Of a stretch of 64,000 nt of DNA, positions 18,647 through 28,232 are shown piece after piece (positions within the stretch are counted from its first letter, which is position 1; every line of letters begins with the position of its first letter). The stretch lies in the NCBI RefSeq assembly GCF_900167365.1, contig NZ_FUXL01000005.1:62001-126000 (forward strand). Reading direction: 5' to 3'. The stretch is from Consotaella salsifontis (GTDB lineage: Bacteria > Pseudomonadota > Alphaproteobacteria > Rhizobiales > Rhizobiaceae). Both the position numbers and the translations under genes were made by a program. The notes beneath the pieces were generated by a model. It saw only the letters and a program-made list of their open reading frames with translations, had not been told where the DNA came from and did no database searches.

Positions 18647-19471
18647 TCAGTCGACGAAGGCGCGCTCGACGACGTAGGTGCCGGGATTGGCGTTGGAGCC
18701 CTCGACGAGGCCGAACTTCTCGCACAGCGCGGCCGTGTCCTTCAGCATGGCCATCGACCCGCAGATCATCGCGCGGTCGGTTTCCGGGTCGAGCGGCGGT
18801 ACGCCGAGATCGGCAAAAAGCTCGCCGGTCTCGATGAGCGTGGTGATGCGGTGGCGGCGCGTCTCGCCTTCCCGCGTCGAAGTGGCGTAGTGGACCAGGC
18901 GATCGCCGACGATCTCGCTGACCAGCTCGTCCTCGCGGATCTTCTTCACCAGCTCACGGCCATAATCGAGCTCGGCATCGAACCGGCAGGTGTGGGTGAG
19001 GATGACCTGCTCGAACTTCTCGTAAGTTTCGGGATCGCGCACGATGCCGGCGAAGGGCGCGATGCCCGTACCGGTCGAGAAAAGGTAGAGCCGTTTGCCG
19101 GGAAGAAGCGCGTCCATGACGAGGGTTCCTGTCGGCTTGCGCCGCATCAGGATGGTGTCACCCGGCTGAATTTTCTGGAGATGTTCGGTCAGCGGACCGC
19201 CCGGCACCTTGATGGAGAAGAACTCCAGTTCCTCGTCCCAGGAGGGGCTGGCGATCGAATAGGCTCGGAAGACCGGCTTCTCGGCGTTGGGCAACCCGAT
19301 CATGACGAATTCGCCCGAGCGGAAGCGGAAGCTCGCCGGCCGCGTGATGCGGAAGGAGAACAGCGTATCGGTGTAGTGCTTTACGCTCGTCACGGTTTCC
19401 GCGAAGACGCCGGCCGGGATCGGGAAGGCGGCAGCCGTGGCGGCGCCGGATTCGGCGGGCAAGGAACTCAT
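18647..19471 (-). CDS. fpr: Ferredoxin/flavodoxin-NADP(+) reductase
   Basis: A 274-residue FAD/NADP reductase. The FAD-binding motif is RAYSIASP, KVPGGPLTEHL follows, and the NADP-binding segment is STGTGIAPFAGIVRD. The C-terminus (VERAFVD) is the short form typical of bacterial FPR enzymes, which supply or withdraw electrons from ferredoxin and act in oxidative stress. I start at ATG 19471, which has AAGGAA nine bases upstream; ATG 19480 is too close to that site, and the frame stays open to 19543. The preceding 300 bases hold no gene. Confidence 0.9.
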   Translation of the reverse strand: MSSLPAESGAATAAAFPIPAGVFAETVTSVKHYTDTLFSFRITRPASFRFRSGEFVMIGLPNAEKPVFRAYSIASPSWDEELEFFSIKVPGGPLTEHLQKIQPGDTILMRRKPTGTLVMDALLPGKRLYLFSTGTGIAPFAGIVRDPETYEKFEQVILTHTCRFDAELDYGRELVKKIREDELVSEIVGDRLVHYATSTREGETRRHRITTLIETGELFADLGVPPLDPETDRAMICGSMAMLKDTAALCEKFGLVEGSNANPGTYVVERAFVD

Positions 19472-19775
19472 CTCAACCATTTCCTTTCCAATTCGCGGGG
19501 TTCTCGAAACCCCTGGTCGCTCGGCGACCTCGGCAGCGGACACACCCTATCGCCTATTCCGCCTGCCTCGTGAAGAACAGGCGTTTCGATCGTCGCTCCC
19601 TTGGTGAAAAAGCCGTTCGCCGCGACGCACCGCTTCGGGCGGCAATATTGGGGCCCGGCCGCCCGCGAGCAAGGCGCGGAACGGCCGCGCGGACAACATC
19701 CCTCATACGACCAGTTCCGTCCCGGCACAAATCGCGATATGAGCGGCGGCCCTTTCCTGTCAGTGGACGTTCGCC
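19472..19775. other. Intergenic region between fpr and argB
   Basis: About 300 bases between divergent genes. It should hold promoters for both. The only structure I see is a weak 6-bp hairpin, CGCCTG (19560-19565) with CAGGCG (19578-19583). Open frames here lack ribosome-binding sites and coding character. Confidence 0.5.
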
Positions 19776-20663
19776 ATGACCCCCGACGAAGCAGAGCATC
19801 AGGCCCGCCTTCTCGCCGAAGCGCTGCCTTTCATGCAGGCTTATGAGAACAAGACTGTAGTGGTCAAGTATGGCGGCCACGCCATGGGCAACAGCGAGCT
19901 GGGCAAGGCTTTTGCACGCGACATCGCCCTTTTGAAGCAGTCGGGCGTCAACCCCATCGTTGTCCATGGCGGAGGCCCTCAGATCGGCGAGATGCTGAAG
20001 TCGCTCGGCATCGAATCGCGCTTCGAGGGCGGCCTTCGCGTCACCGACAAGCGCACCGTCGAAGTGGTGGAGATGGTGCTCGCCGGCTCCATCAACAAGG
20101 AGATCGTCGCCCTGATCAACGCCGAGGGCGAATGGGCGATCGGCCTTTGCGGCAAGGACGGCAACATGGTCTTCGCCGAAAAGGCGAAGAAGACCATCGT
20201 CGATCCCGATTCCAACATCGAGCGCGTGCTCGACCTCGGTTTCGTCGGCGAGCCGGTGGAGGTCGATCGCACCCTTCTCGACCTTCTCGCCCGCTCCGAG
20301 ATGATCCCGGTCATCGCCCCCGTCGCGCCGGGGCGCGACGGCCACACCTACAACATCAACGCCGACACCTTCGCCGGCGCCATCGCCGGCGCGCTGAAGG
20401 CGGCGCGCCTGCTCTTCCTCACCGACGTTCCGGGCGTGCTCGACAAGAAGGGCGAGCTCATCAAGGAACTGTCGGCGGCGGAAGCCAGGGCACTCATCGC
20501 CGACGGCACCATCTCGGGCGGCATGATTCCGAAGGTGGAAACCTGCCTCCAGGCCATCGAAGGCGGCGTCGAGGGCGTCGTCATCCTGAACGGCAAGACG
20601 CGCCACGCCGTCCTGCTCGAGCTCTTGACCGAGCACGGCGCCGGCACGCTCATCGTCAAGTAA
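19776..20663 (+). CDS. argB: Acetylglutamate kinase
   Basis: A 295-residue amino-acid kinase that phosphorylates N-acetylglutamate in arginine synthesis. Signature elements are [19 protein letters not shown] and [14 protein letters not shown]. The N-terminal helix before the kinase fold is the extension seen in arginine-sensitive hexameric enzymes, so feedback inhibition by arginine is likely. It is monocistronic here and convergent with the MFS gene, 13 bases away. Confidence 0.96.
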   Translation: MTPDEAEHQARLLAEALPFMQAYENKTVVVKYGGHAMGNSELGKAFARDIALLKQSGVNPIVVHGGGPQIGEMLKSLGIESRFEGGLRVTDKRTVEVVEMVLAGSINKEIVALINAEGEWAIGLCGKDGNMVFAEKAKKTIVDPDSNIERVLDLGFVGEPVEVDRTLLDLLARSEMIPVIAPVAPGRDGHTYNINADTFAGAIAGALKAARLLFLTDVPGVLDKKGELIKELSAAEARALIADGTISGGMIPKVETCLQAIEGGVEGVVILNGKTRHAVLLELLTEHGAGTLIVK

Positions 20664-20676
20664 CAGAGCCCTTTCC

Positions 20677-21954
20677 TCAGCCCGGCCCCTGCCTGCCGGT
20701 GCCGGCCACCGGATCGACCAGCGGCTGACCGGTGCTGCCGATCAGGGTCGGCTCGCGATGCGTCAGCACATAGCGGACCGCGACCAGCGCGGCGGCGATG
20801 CCCGATGCCGCCGCGATGCCGAGCGCCCAGCGCGGCCCCCAGTAATCCGCCACCCACCCCACCACGGGCGCGCCGATGGGCGTGCCGCCAAGGGCGATGC
20901 CGAGCCGCAAGGCCATCACGCGGCCGCGCATGGCCGGCTCGGTGGTCAGCTGCATGAGGGCGTTGGAGGTGTTCATGATGGTGAGCGCCGAAACTCCGAT
21001 GACGACGAGCGCCGCGCCGAAGAGCAGCGTCGTCGGCGCTATCGCGGCCAGCGCGCAGCCGATGCCGAAGGTCGCCGAGCCGCCGAGCAGGAAGCGAAAG
21101 CGCGGCTTTTCCCGTCCCGCCGCCAGAAGCGCGCCTGCCAGCGTGCCCACTGCCATGACAGAGGAAAGAAGGCCGTATTCGTTGGCCCCGGCGTGGAACA
21201 CTGTCACCGCCATGGTGGAGATGAAGATCGGGAAGTTGAGCCCGAAGGTACCCACCAGGAAGAGCATGACGAGGATCGCCATCAGGTCCGGGCGCCGCCA
21301 GACATAGCGGAAGCCCTCGACGAGACTGCCACGGGCGCGCACGGCGCGGGTCGTTTGGCGCAGCTCGCTGCCGCGCAGGAACATTAGTGAGGCGACGACC
21401 GCAACATACGAAGCGGCGTTGAAAAGAAAGGCCCAGCCCGAGCCGACGGCGGCGATGAGCACGCCCGCCACCGCCGGCCCGATCATCCGCGCGGCGTTGA
21501 ACGAGGTCGAGTTGAGGGCAACGGCATTGGCGAGATGGTCGTCATCGACGAGGTCGGAGACGAAGGTCTGTCGCGCCGGCCCGTCCAGTGCGGTGGCGCA
21601 GCCGAACAACAACGCGAATACGTAGACGTGCCAAAGCTGGACGAGCCCGGAGATCGTCAGCAAGCCGATCGCCAGAGCCAGAAGTCCCATGATCGCCTGG
21701 GTCGCGATGAGCAGCTTGCGCCGGTCAAAATAGTCGGCGGCAAAGCCGGTCCACGGAAGCAGCACCATCTGCGGGCCAAACTGCAGCGCCATCACGATGC
21801 CGACGGCTGTCGCGTTGTTGTGGGTCAGCCCCGTCAGGACCAGCCAGTCCTGGGCGGTGCGCTGCATCCAGGTTCCGATGTTGGAAACCAGCCCCCCCGC
21901 AGTCCAAAGGCGGAAATTATAGATGCGCAGCGAGCGGAATGTGCCCCTCAGCAT
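20677..21954 (-). CDS. MFS transporter, EntS-like efflux family
   Basis: A 425-residue major facilitator with about 12 hydrophobic segments. The N-terminus (FRSLRIYNFRLWTAGGLVSN) and SLVEGFRYVWRRPD are typical of MFS_3 exporters related to EntS. ATG 21954 overlaps the stop of the isochorismatase-like gene by 7 bases; upstream codons in this frame are an Arg-rich run without coding character. Together with the hydrolase and the MarR gene it looks like a regulator/enzyme/exporter unit; the substrate is unknown. Confidence 0.88.
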   Translation of the reverse strand: MLRGTFRSLRIYNFRLWTAGGLVSNIGTWMQRTAQDWLVLTGLTHNNATAVGIVMALQFGPQMVLLPWTGFAADYFDRRKLLIATQAIMGLLALAIGLLTISGLVQLWHVYVFALLFGCATALDGPARQTFVSDLVDDDHLANAVALNSTSFNAARMIGPAVAGVLIAAVGSGWAFLFNAASYVAVVASLMFLRGSELRQTTRAVRARGSLVEGFRYVWRRPDLMAILVMLFLVGTFGLNFPIFISTMAVTVFHAGANEYGLLSSVMAVGTLAGALLAAGREKPRFRFLLGGSATFGIGCALAAIAPTTLLFGAALVVIGVSALTIMNTSNALMQLTTEPAMRGRVMALRLGIALGGTPIGAPVVGWVADYWGPRWALGIAAASGIAAALVAVRYVLTHREPTLIGSTGQPLVDPVAGTGRQGPG

Positions 21955-22544
21955 GAGCGCCCGCCGTCGCCGGCGGACTTCCCGCTCTCGCGGCCTTCGA
22001 GAGCGGCGATGATCGCCGCGCACGTGCCGGTTTCGCCGAGACGGGGGAAGATGCGCTTAAGGCTGTTCTCATGGGCTTCGGCAATGCGATCCGTCATGGC
22101 GTCGACGGCCAGCGCGACGTTGAAGCCGAGTTCATAGGCCTGCCGCGCCGTGGTCTCCACACCGATCGAGGTGGCGATGCCGCAGATGACGACGTGAGTC
22201 ACGCCGCACTCCTTCAGCATCTCGGCGAGCCCGGTCGCCGTGAAGGCGCCCCAGCTGTGCTTGGTGACGCGGATGTCCTCGGCCGCGACACCGAGTTCCG
22301 GCACGAGTTCGGTCCAGTCCGCCGGCAGATCGCCTCCCGGTCTGGGCTGCTCGGTGCGCCCCGGCGCTCCGCCTGCCACATTGACGAACACCACCGGGAG
22401 TTGGCGGGCGCGAAAGGCGGCCGCGAGGCTCGCCACCTTGGAGACGATCTCCGCCCCCAACGCCGCCGGAACCATGGGAAGAATGCCTTTCTGAAGATCG
22501 ATGACGATGAGGGCGGTGCGCGCGTCGAGAGAGGTGATGGCCAT
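21948..22544 (-). CDS. Isochorismatase-family hydrolase lacking the Cys nucleophile
   Basis: A 198-residue isochorismatase-fold protein. The Asp is in LIVIDLQKG (D16) and the Lys in VTKHSWGAF (K95). At the nucleophile position (GIATSIGVETTAR) residue 128 is Gly where amidohydrolase members have Cys. True isochorismatases such as EntB also lack this Cys, so a non-amidase activity is possible. ATG 22544 has AAGGA upstream. It is followed by an overlapping MFS gene and preceded by marR with a 131-base gap. Confidence 0.85.
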   Translation of the reverse strand: MAITSLDARTALIVIDLQKGILPMVPAALGAEIVSKVASLAAAFRARQLPVVFVNVAGGAPGRTEQPRPGGDLPADWTELVPELGVAAEDIRVTKHSWGAFTATGLAEMLKECGVTHVVICGIATSIGVETTARQAYELGFNVALAVDAMTDRIAEAHENSLKRIFPRLGETGTCAAIIAALEGRESGKSAGDGGRSC

Positions 22545-22675
22545 GATGCTGATCCTTGAAAAATGGGGCGAGTCGGGGCCTTGCGCGGCGTCGGAGGGTT
22601 GCGCCTGCCACGCCCGAGCTCGGGGGAACCGGAGGACGGCAGCCACGCTGCCCGACGAATAGGGTCCGGGTCGCT

Positions 22676-23173
22676 TCAGGTATCGACGAGGCGCTGCAGC
22701 AGCTCGATGGCGCGCGCCAGATCCTCCTGCTCGGCGGGAGAGAGACGCGCCTGGATCGCACCTTTAAGCCACATGTCGCGCGCCGCCCGCCCCTTGGTGA
22801 GCGAGTCGAAAAAGGTCGGGCTGATGGAAAGGATCGTCTGGCGGCCGTCATCGGGATCGGGCGCGCCGACGAGAACGCCCTTGTCGATGAGGACGGCGAC
22901 GGTCGCGCCCATGGATTGCGGGCGCATGCCCTCGGCGCGCGCAAGGCTCGTGACCGTCGCCGGCCCCTCGAGCTCCAAACGCCGGAGCACCGACCATTGC
23001 GACGGCGTCAGGTCGCGCGCCTTGGACTCCTCGCGAAACCGCCGCTTCAGGCGCCCGACGATGCTGTGAAGGTCGCCGGCGAGCGCCTTGGCCCGCTGCC
23101 GCTGTTCGTCCGTTTGGGTGTCGGAGACCGCTGGCTCCTCGCCGCTCTCTGCAGAATCATCCGTGGTGCTCAT
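22676..23173 (-). CDS. MarR-family transcriptional regulator
   Basis: A 165-residue winged-helix regulator. The recognition helix region LTPSQWSVLRRLE...VTSLARAEGMRPQSM is followed by the wing with DPDDGRQT, the conserved Asp-Arg signature of MarR proteins. The N-terminal ~25 residues are acidic and polar. It heads the unit with the isochorismatase-like and MFS genes. A perfect palindrome 21-46 bases upstream of its start is the likely autoregulatory operator. Confidence 0.92.
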   Translation of the reverse strand: MSTTDDSAESGEEPAVSDTQTDEQRQRAKALAGDLHSIVGRLKRRFREESKARDLTPSQWSVLRRLELEGPATVTSLARAEGMRPQSMGATVAVLIDKGVLVGAPDPDDGRQTILSISPTFFDSLTKGRAARDMWLKGAIQARLSPAEQEDLARAIELLQRLVDT

Positions 23174-23174
23174 A

Positions 23175-23219
23175 ACTGCAGTCTAGCACCTCTGAAGGAA
23201 AACTGCACAGTTTTCCTTC
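23175..23219 (-). promoter_or_regulatory. Palindromic operator region upstream of marR
   Basis: GAAGGAAAACTG (23194-23205) and CAGTTTTCCTTC (23208-23219) are perfect 12-base inverted repeats separated by CA. A second short palindrome ACTGCAGT (23175-23182) abuts the marR start codon and shares the ACTG-type half-site. There is no adjacent U-run for a terminator. Size and position fit a MarR dimer operator. Confidence 0.7.
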
Positions 23220-23262
23220 GCAAATTGCTTCGCTGCCGTGCGTCTCGTCCGGCGGGGCGTGA

Positions 23263-23985
23263 TCAACCCTTGCGGTCTGCTCCGGAGCCGGCGCGGAGCT
23301 GGCGCACGATCTCGTCCTGGGCTTTGCCGAGGCGCGTCAGGTGGTCCCACTGCATGAGGAGATGATGATCCATCTTCTCGTGCAGACGACGAATCTCCAC
23401 CTCGGCCTTGAGGTTGATGCGGTAGTCGTTCTCGGAGCGCAGGCGGTCCTTCTCCTCCTGGCGGCGCTGGCTCATCATGATCAGCGGCGCCTGGACGGCG
23501 GCAACGCAGGAGAGAATGAGGTTGAGGAGAATGAAGGGATAGGGGTCGAACGGGGCGGAGAAGAGAGCGAACGAATTGACCCCGATCCAAAGAACGAGCA
23601 CCCCCGCGAAGGACAGAAGGAATGTCCATGAGCCGGCGAAGCCCGCGAGGCGGTCGGCAAGACGATCGCCGAAGTCCAGGCGCTTGTCGTAGACCTCCTC
23701 GGGATTCACTGTCACGGTGCCGCTGGCGGCAAGGCTCTTCAGCACGGCGCGGTCGAGGACCGTCAGTTCTCCGTGATCCTCGCGGATCATCTCCTCGATC
23801 GTCGTCTGGCGGGCGCGGCGCAGATCGTCCGAGCAGATCCAGGAGGTATGCGCCCACTCCGGTTCGTCCCGATCGAGGGTGGCGCGGACCGCACCGCTGA
23901 CGACGGCGACCGGCCGTAGCATCGAGGCCGGAAGCGCCCGTCCGCAGACGCCGCAAACCCGCTCACCGGCGCCCGCGTCCGTCAT
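23263..23985 (-). CDS. DUF1003 membrane protein with N-terminal Cys pair
   Basis: A 240-residue protein. An N-terminal CGVCG pair with a later Cys suggests a small metal-binding knuckle. A central DUF1003 core has two membrane segments (about residues 118-140 and 150-172) around DPYPFILLNLILS, then SQRRQEEKDRLRSENDY and a charged C-terminal helix. Function of the family is unknown. Its ATG overlaps the acvB stop (ATGA), so it is co-translated with acvB and mprF, which suggests a role connected to aminoacylated membrane lipids (inference). Confidence 0.88.
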   Translation of the reverse strand: MTDAGAGERVCGVCGRALPASMLRPVAVVSGAVRATLDRDEPEWAHTSWICSDDLRRARQTTIEEMIREDHGELTVLDRAVLKSLAASGTVTVNPEEVYDKRLDFGDRLADRLAGFAGSWTFLLSFAGVLVLWIGVNSFALFSAPFDPYPFILLNLILSCVAAVQAPLIMMSQRRQEEKDRLRSENDYRINLKAEVEIRRLHEKMDHHLLMQWDHLTRLGKAQDEIVRQLRAGSGADRKG

Positions 23986-25376
23986 TTCAGGATGTCCTTG
24001 GCCAGCGCCTCGTAGTCGCCGTCGAAGTGGTGCCCGCCCTCGGTCTTGAAGAGAGTGATGCCGCTGTCCGCGAGCTCGGGACAGGCCGTGTCGTCGTCAT
24101 CGGCGCCATAGAAGCACTGGACGATGGCGGGAGGAATCTGGCGAAGGTCCTCGACCGTCGATCGTCCGCCTGATCCGACGCCAAGCCATCCGGACACCGA
24201 AACCTGATAGTCCACCTCACGCGAGAACCCGAGCAGCGAGAGCCGCCGAACCAGCTTCTTGTGCTCATCGTCGAGAGCGAGATAGGCGGACGGCAGAATA
24301 TCCGCGCCGAAGGAATAGCCGACGAGATAGACGCCCTTCACGTTCCAGCGCGCGAGATAGGCGTCCATGATGGCCTGAAGGTCCTCGGCGATCTTCTGAG
24401 GCGTCTTCGGGCTCCAGAAATAACGCAGCGAATCGACGCCAACCACGGGCACCCCGGCCGCCTGGAGGTGTTCTCCGATCGTCTCGTCGAGATCGCGCCA
24501 GCCGCCGTCGCCGGAATAGATGATCGCCATGATGTCGGACTTGGCCGGCGCGTCGAGGATCGCCAGCGGCAGGGACGATATCCCGTCGGATTCGCCGCCC
24601 TGCTTGCCCGGCTTCAACAGGGCGAAGGCGGCTGCGAAGGCATCCTTGTCGGTGTTGTGGATGTCGATCGCGGGCCAGCGGGTTTCAAGCCGCGCCGCAT
24701 GGGCGCGCCCAGCATCGCTCGCGCCCGGCGTCAGGACGATCTCGACGGGGTCCGGAAGGCGTCCAGGCGTCAGATCATAGACCGCCTCGCCGCTGGCCGT
24801 GCGGTGAACCGGCGCGGGCGTGCAGAGCGCCTTCTTCAGCGGCAGACCCTCCTGCGGATCAACGGCAAGGGTTCGGCCGATGGTGGCGTCCGGCGTCTGC
24901 GCCGCGATAGCGAGGGCGAGCGTTCCGCCGAGGCCGACGCCCGCCACGGCGGGAAGCTTGTAGTCCGCCGCGCCGAAGCGACGCTGAATCAGCTGGCTGT
25001 AGCCCTCGAGATCGGAGACGAGATAGGCGCAGTCCTGGTCGTCTTCCGCCGGAGCCGCATCGATCGCCGCGAGATATCGGCGACTGTCGACGCCGAGGAC
25101 GATCTGGCCCGCCTGACGCAGCCGCTCTGCAAGCTGCTCCTCCGGGCCGGTCCAACCGTCCCCGTCGGAAAGCACGATCACCTCACCGGCAAGCGGCTTG
25201 CCATCGGGAAGCAGTTCCACCGGTTGTTGCAGGAAATCGGGCGTGAAGGCGTCGGGCTCCGGCGCCGAGGTCGGCGCCTCGGCCATCGCGCCGCTGGGCA
25301 GCAAGAGCGCCGCGACGAGGCCCACGAGGATCATCTTGGGTCGGGCCCGCTGCGATCTCATCCGAACGAAACTCAC
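23982..25376 (-). CDS. acvB: AcvB/VirJ-family periplasmic lysyl-phosphatidylglycerol hydrolase
   Basis: A 464-residue VirJ-type protein. An N-terminal signal peptide ends near GAMA-E (residue 32). Two related alpha/beta-hydrolase-like halves follow; the second has the nucleophile elbow GYSFGAD (Ser near residue 354), while the corresponding GVGLGG in the first half lacks Ser. In Agrobacterium AcvB hydrolyses lysyl-phosphatidylglycerol and is encoded with lpiA, as here. I start at GTG 25376 because it overlaps the mprF stop (GTGA) and gives a good signal peptide; ATG 25361 is the alternative. Confidence 0.88.
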   Translation of the reverse strand: MSFVRMRSQRARPKMILVGLVAALLLPSGAMAEAPTSAPEPDAFTPDFLQQPVELLPDGKPLAGEVIVLSDGDGWTGPEEQLAERLRQAGQIVLGVDSRRYLAAIDAAPAEDDQDCAYLVSDLEGYSQLIQRRFGAADYKLPAVAGVGLGGTLALAIAAQTPDATIGRTLAVDPQEGLPLKKALCTPAPVHRTASGEAVYDLTPGRLPDPVEIVLTPGASDAGRAHAARLETRWPAIDIHNTDKDAFAAAFALLKPGKQGGESDGISSLPLAILDAPAKSDIMAIIYSGDGGWRDLDETIGEHLQAAGVPVVGVDSLRYFWSPKTPQKIAEDLQAIMDAYLARWNVKGVYLVGYSFGADILPSAYLALDDEHKKLVRRLSLLGFSREVDYQVSVSGWLGVGSGGRSTVEDLRQIPPAIVQCFYGADDDDTACPELADSGITLFKTEGGHHFDGDYEALAKDILK

Positions 25377-27940
25377 TTCGCCACCACTCCCCTCACGCCG
25401 CCTCCAATCAGCACCGCCACATCGGCAAGCGCCAGAAGCGGATTGCGCCCCCCGCCCACGGCGATGAACCGCGACTGCCATTCCGGCAGGAACTTGCCCT
25501 TGAAGCTGCGCAGACCGCGAAAATGATAGAATCTCTCGCCGTGCTCAAAGACCGTATGGGCCACGCGGTTCCATACCGAGGCCGTCGCGTGGGGCTGGAA
25601 GCCGGCGAGCGGTGCCATGCCGAGATCGAGCCAGACATAGCCCTCCTCCTTGAAATGGAGGATCAGCTTGGCGAAGAGGTAATCCATGGTGACGTTGGAT
25701 GCGTCCGGCGAGAAGCGCATGAGGTCGACGGAGATCTCGTCCTTGAGCGCTGTCCGCAGCACCGTGGCGAAGGCGACGATCCGGCCGTCCTGGCGCAGCA
25801 CCGCCGTCGGCTGGCTCGCCACATAGGTTCGGTCGAACGCGCCGAGCGAGAACCGCTTCTCGCGCACATTGTGCTTGGCGAGCCAGGCGTCGGAAACCGC
25901 CTGAAGATCGTCGAGGCAGAGCGCGACGGCCTGAGGTTCCAGCACCTCGAAGCCGAGCCCCTCGCGCTCGCCCTTGTTCAGCGCGCGGCGGAAGTCGGCG
26001 CGCTTGGCCCCGGCGAGGTCGAACGTCTTCAGCTTCAGCTGCGCGTTCTCACCGAGCTTGAAGGCGTAGAGCCCGGCATCGGCATAGAGCGAGAGGTTCT
26101 CCGGGCGGACCTGATAGAAGACCGGCCTGCCGCCATGCAGCCTGGCGAGCTCCGAAAAGCGGAAGATCAGCTCTGGCCATGCTTCTTTCGGCCCGACGGG
26201 GTCGAACAGGGCGATCCACGAGCGCCCCTGCTGGGCGAACATAATGAAGGCATCGCGCGCCTCGGAGAAGACCAGGCTCTTGTCGCCCATCAGCACAAGG
26301 TTGGCGTTGGGGTTGAACTGCCGCTGGACGATCGCCGCCGCCTCTGCGAGCTCGGCTGCCGCCGGCGGCTCCACCGTCAGACGCGCGAAACGCGTGAGCG
26401 ACCAAACCCCGACTGCTCCCGTGACAAGCACCACGGCGAGCGCCGCCCGCAGGCTGCGCGGCGCCTCGGCGGCGAACTCGAACTGCCACCAGAGCTCGTT
26501 GGTGTATTCGATGTCGCGATAGGCGAAGAGCATCACCGCCACGACCATCACGACGACGGTCACGATGGCTACCAGCCAGCGCCCGGTGAGCGGCTGACGC
26601 AGCATTCGGGAGGGGCGGTTGAATTCGCGCTGGGTGGCGAGAAGGGCGGCCAGCAGCACGGCGAGCAGCACGATTTCCGTGATGTTGGAGGCGCGCAAAG
26701 CCGCCAGGAACAGGGCGAGGCCCGTCACCGACAGCGACATCCACCACGAACCGTCGAGGCGGTGGGCCAGCCCGCGCGCAGCGATGAGAAGCACCATGCC
26801 GAGAACGCTGGAAAGGAAGTTCGCGCCCTCGAGGATGGGCAGCGGCAGCGTGTTCGACAGGAATTCCAGCCGCTCGGCGGGAAGCGGCGTCACGCCGGCG
26901 ACGATGAGGATCGTCCCCGCGACCATCGAGAGCACGGCGAGGCTTTGCGGCGCGAGCCGGCCCGCCGCCACCACGGCGCGCGAGACAGCCTTGCGGGCGA
27001 AGATGCGGCGAACCTCAAGGCTGCCGATGATGGCGGTCGAGAGGACCAGCGGCAGCGCATGGTAGACAAGGCGGTAGAGGATCAAGGCGCCGAGAACGTT
27101 GTCCACCGGCACCGCGTTGCCGAGGGCCGCAACGATCACCGTCTCGAAAACGCCGAGGCCGGCGGGAACGTGGCTGACGACACCGAGGCCGATGGCGACC
27201 GCGAAGATCGCGGCAAATCCCGGGAAGGCGATGGGCAGCGGCGGCAGCAGCACCCAGAGGACGGCCGCCGTGGCGGTGATGTCGCAAAGGGTCGCGGCCG
27301 CCTGGAGCAGAACCACGCGGACGCTCGGCCAGGGCACCGTGTGACGGCCGAGCCTCAGCGCGCCCTGGCGCGCCGCCGGGATGAGGAGCAGGGCCGAGAC
27401 GAGGATCAGCAGCACCGCCGCCGACGCCTGGATCAGCGGCGGACTGACATTGACGATACTGGCCATCTCATCGCTGGAGACGAGCGCGCCGAGGGCGGTC
27501 GTGAGAGTCAGCCCCAGTCCGAAGGCTGCGGTGACGAAACCGATAATGCGGGCGATCTCGTCCGGTTCGGCGCCGAAGCGCGAATAGAAGCGGAACCGGA
27601 CGGCCCCCGCTGAGACGATGCCGAAGCCCGCCGTATTGCCCACCGCATAGGCGCAGAAGGCCGTGAGCGCGACAATGGGATAGGGCAACCGGCGCCCGGC
27701 ATAGGCGAGCGCCGAGACATCGTAGAAGCTGAGCGCCACGAAGCTCGCCGCGGTGAAGAGAACGGCCAGTGCGACCGAGTGCCAAGGCGTGGCGCGCAGC
27801 GCCAGTGTCACGTCGTCATAATCGACCTCGGCGATCAGGCGCTGGATCGAGCCGAACACCAGGATGACGAGGGCGAGCATCAGGAGCGGCGTGACGAGCG
27901 CCGCCCAGCGCCGCGAACCGAATCGGGTCAGCTTCAACAT
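25373..27940 (-). CDS. mprF: Bifunctional lysylphosphatidylglycerol flippase/synthase (MprF/LpiA)
   Basis: About 855 residues. The N-terminal two-thirds has a dozen or more membrane segments forming the flippase. The C-terminal cytosolic GNAT-like synthase contains NLVLMGDKSLVF, FIMFAQQGRSWIALFDPVG and the end segment WLDLGMAPLAG. It transfers lysine from Lys-tRNA to phosphatidylglycerol and flips the product, reducing surface negative charge and protecting against cationic peptides and acid. The start is uncertain: ATG 27940 precedes the first membrane helix, while an in-frame GTG at 28027 would add 29 polar residues. It heads the mprF-acvB-DUF1003 operon. Confidence 0.92.
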   Translation of the reverse strand: MLKLTRFGSRRWAALVTPLLMLALVILVFGSIQRLIAEVDYDDVTLALRATPWHSVALAVLFTAASFVALSFYDVSALAYAGRRLPYPIVALTAFCAYAVGNTAGFGIVSAGAVRFRFYSRFGAEPDEIARIIGFVTAAFGLGLTLTTALGALVSSDEMASIVNVSPPLIQASAAVLLILVSALLLIPAARQGALRLGRHTVPWPSVRVVLLQAAATLCDITATAAVLWVLLPPLPIAFPGFAAIFAVAIGLGVVSHVPAGLGVFETVIVAALGNAVPVDNVLGALILYRLVYHALPLVLSTAIIGSLEVRRIFARKAVSRAVVAAGRLAPQSLAVLSMVAGTILIVAGVTPLPAERLEFLSNTLPLPILEGANFLSSVLGMVLLIAARGLAHRLDGSWWMSLSVTGLALFLAALRASNITEIVLLAVLLAALLATQREFNRPSRMLRQPLTGRWLVAIVTVVVMVVAVMLFAYRDIEYTNELWWQFEFAAEAPRSLRAALAVVLVTGAVGVWSLTRFARLTVEPPAAAELAEAAAIVQRQFNPNANLVLMGDKSLVFSEARDAFIMFAQQGRSWIALFDPVGPKEAWPELIFRFSELARLHGGRPVFYQVRPENLSLYADAGLYAFKLGENAQLKLKTFDLAGAKRADFRRALNKGEREGLGFEVLEPQAVALCLDDLQAVSDAWLAKHNVREKRFSLGAFDRTYVASQPTAVLRQDGRIVAFATVLRTALKDEISVDLMRFSPDASNVTMDYLFAKLILHFKEEGYVWLDLGMAPLAGFQPHATASVWNRVAHTVFEHGERFYHFRGLRSFKGKFLPEWQSRFIAVGGGRNPLLALADVAVLIGGGVRGVVAK

Positions 27941-28232
27941 GAAGGGCCACTTGAAAGAAAAGGCCCGGCCAGCCGGCCGAACCTTGGAAGGAGGAGCGAG
28001 CTCCTCGGGAGAAAGCCTGCTGGGCACGCCGCAACTCCGCGCTGGAGCAACGCCAAAAACGGCGCGCTCTTACCACGCCCCCGACGCGTCAGATAGAAGC
28101 TCCCGATGCCGTTTTCGCGATCGGAACACCGGACCGACCACCCGCGATCACCCGCCGGTGACAGAGCGGGTCGCTCGGCGCGTCGATCTGCCCTATTTTG
28201 CAGGGACAACCATTCGAACAGCCGGACCCTCC

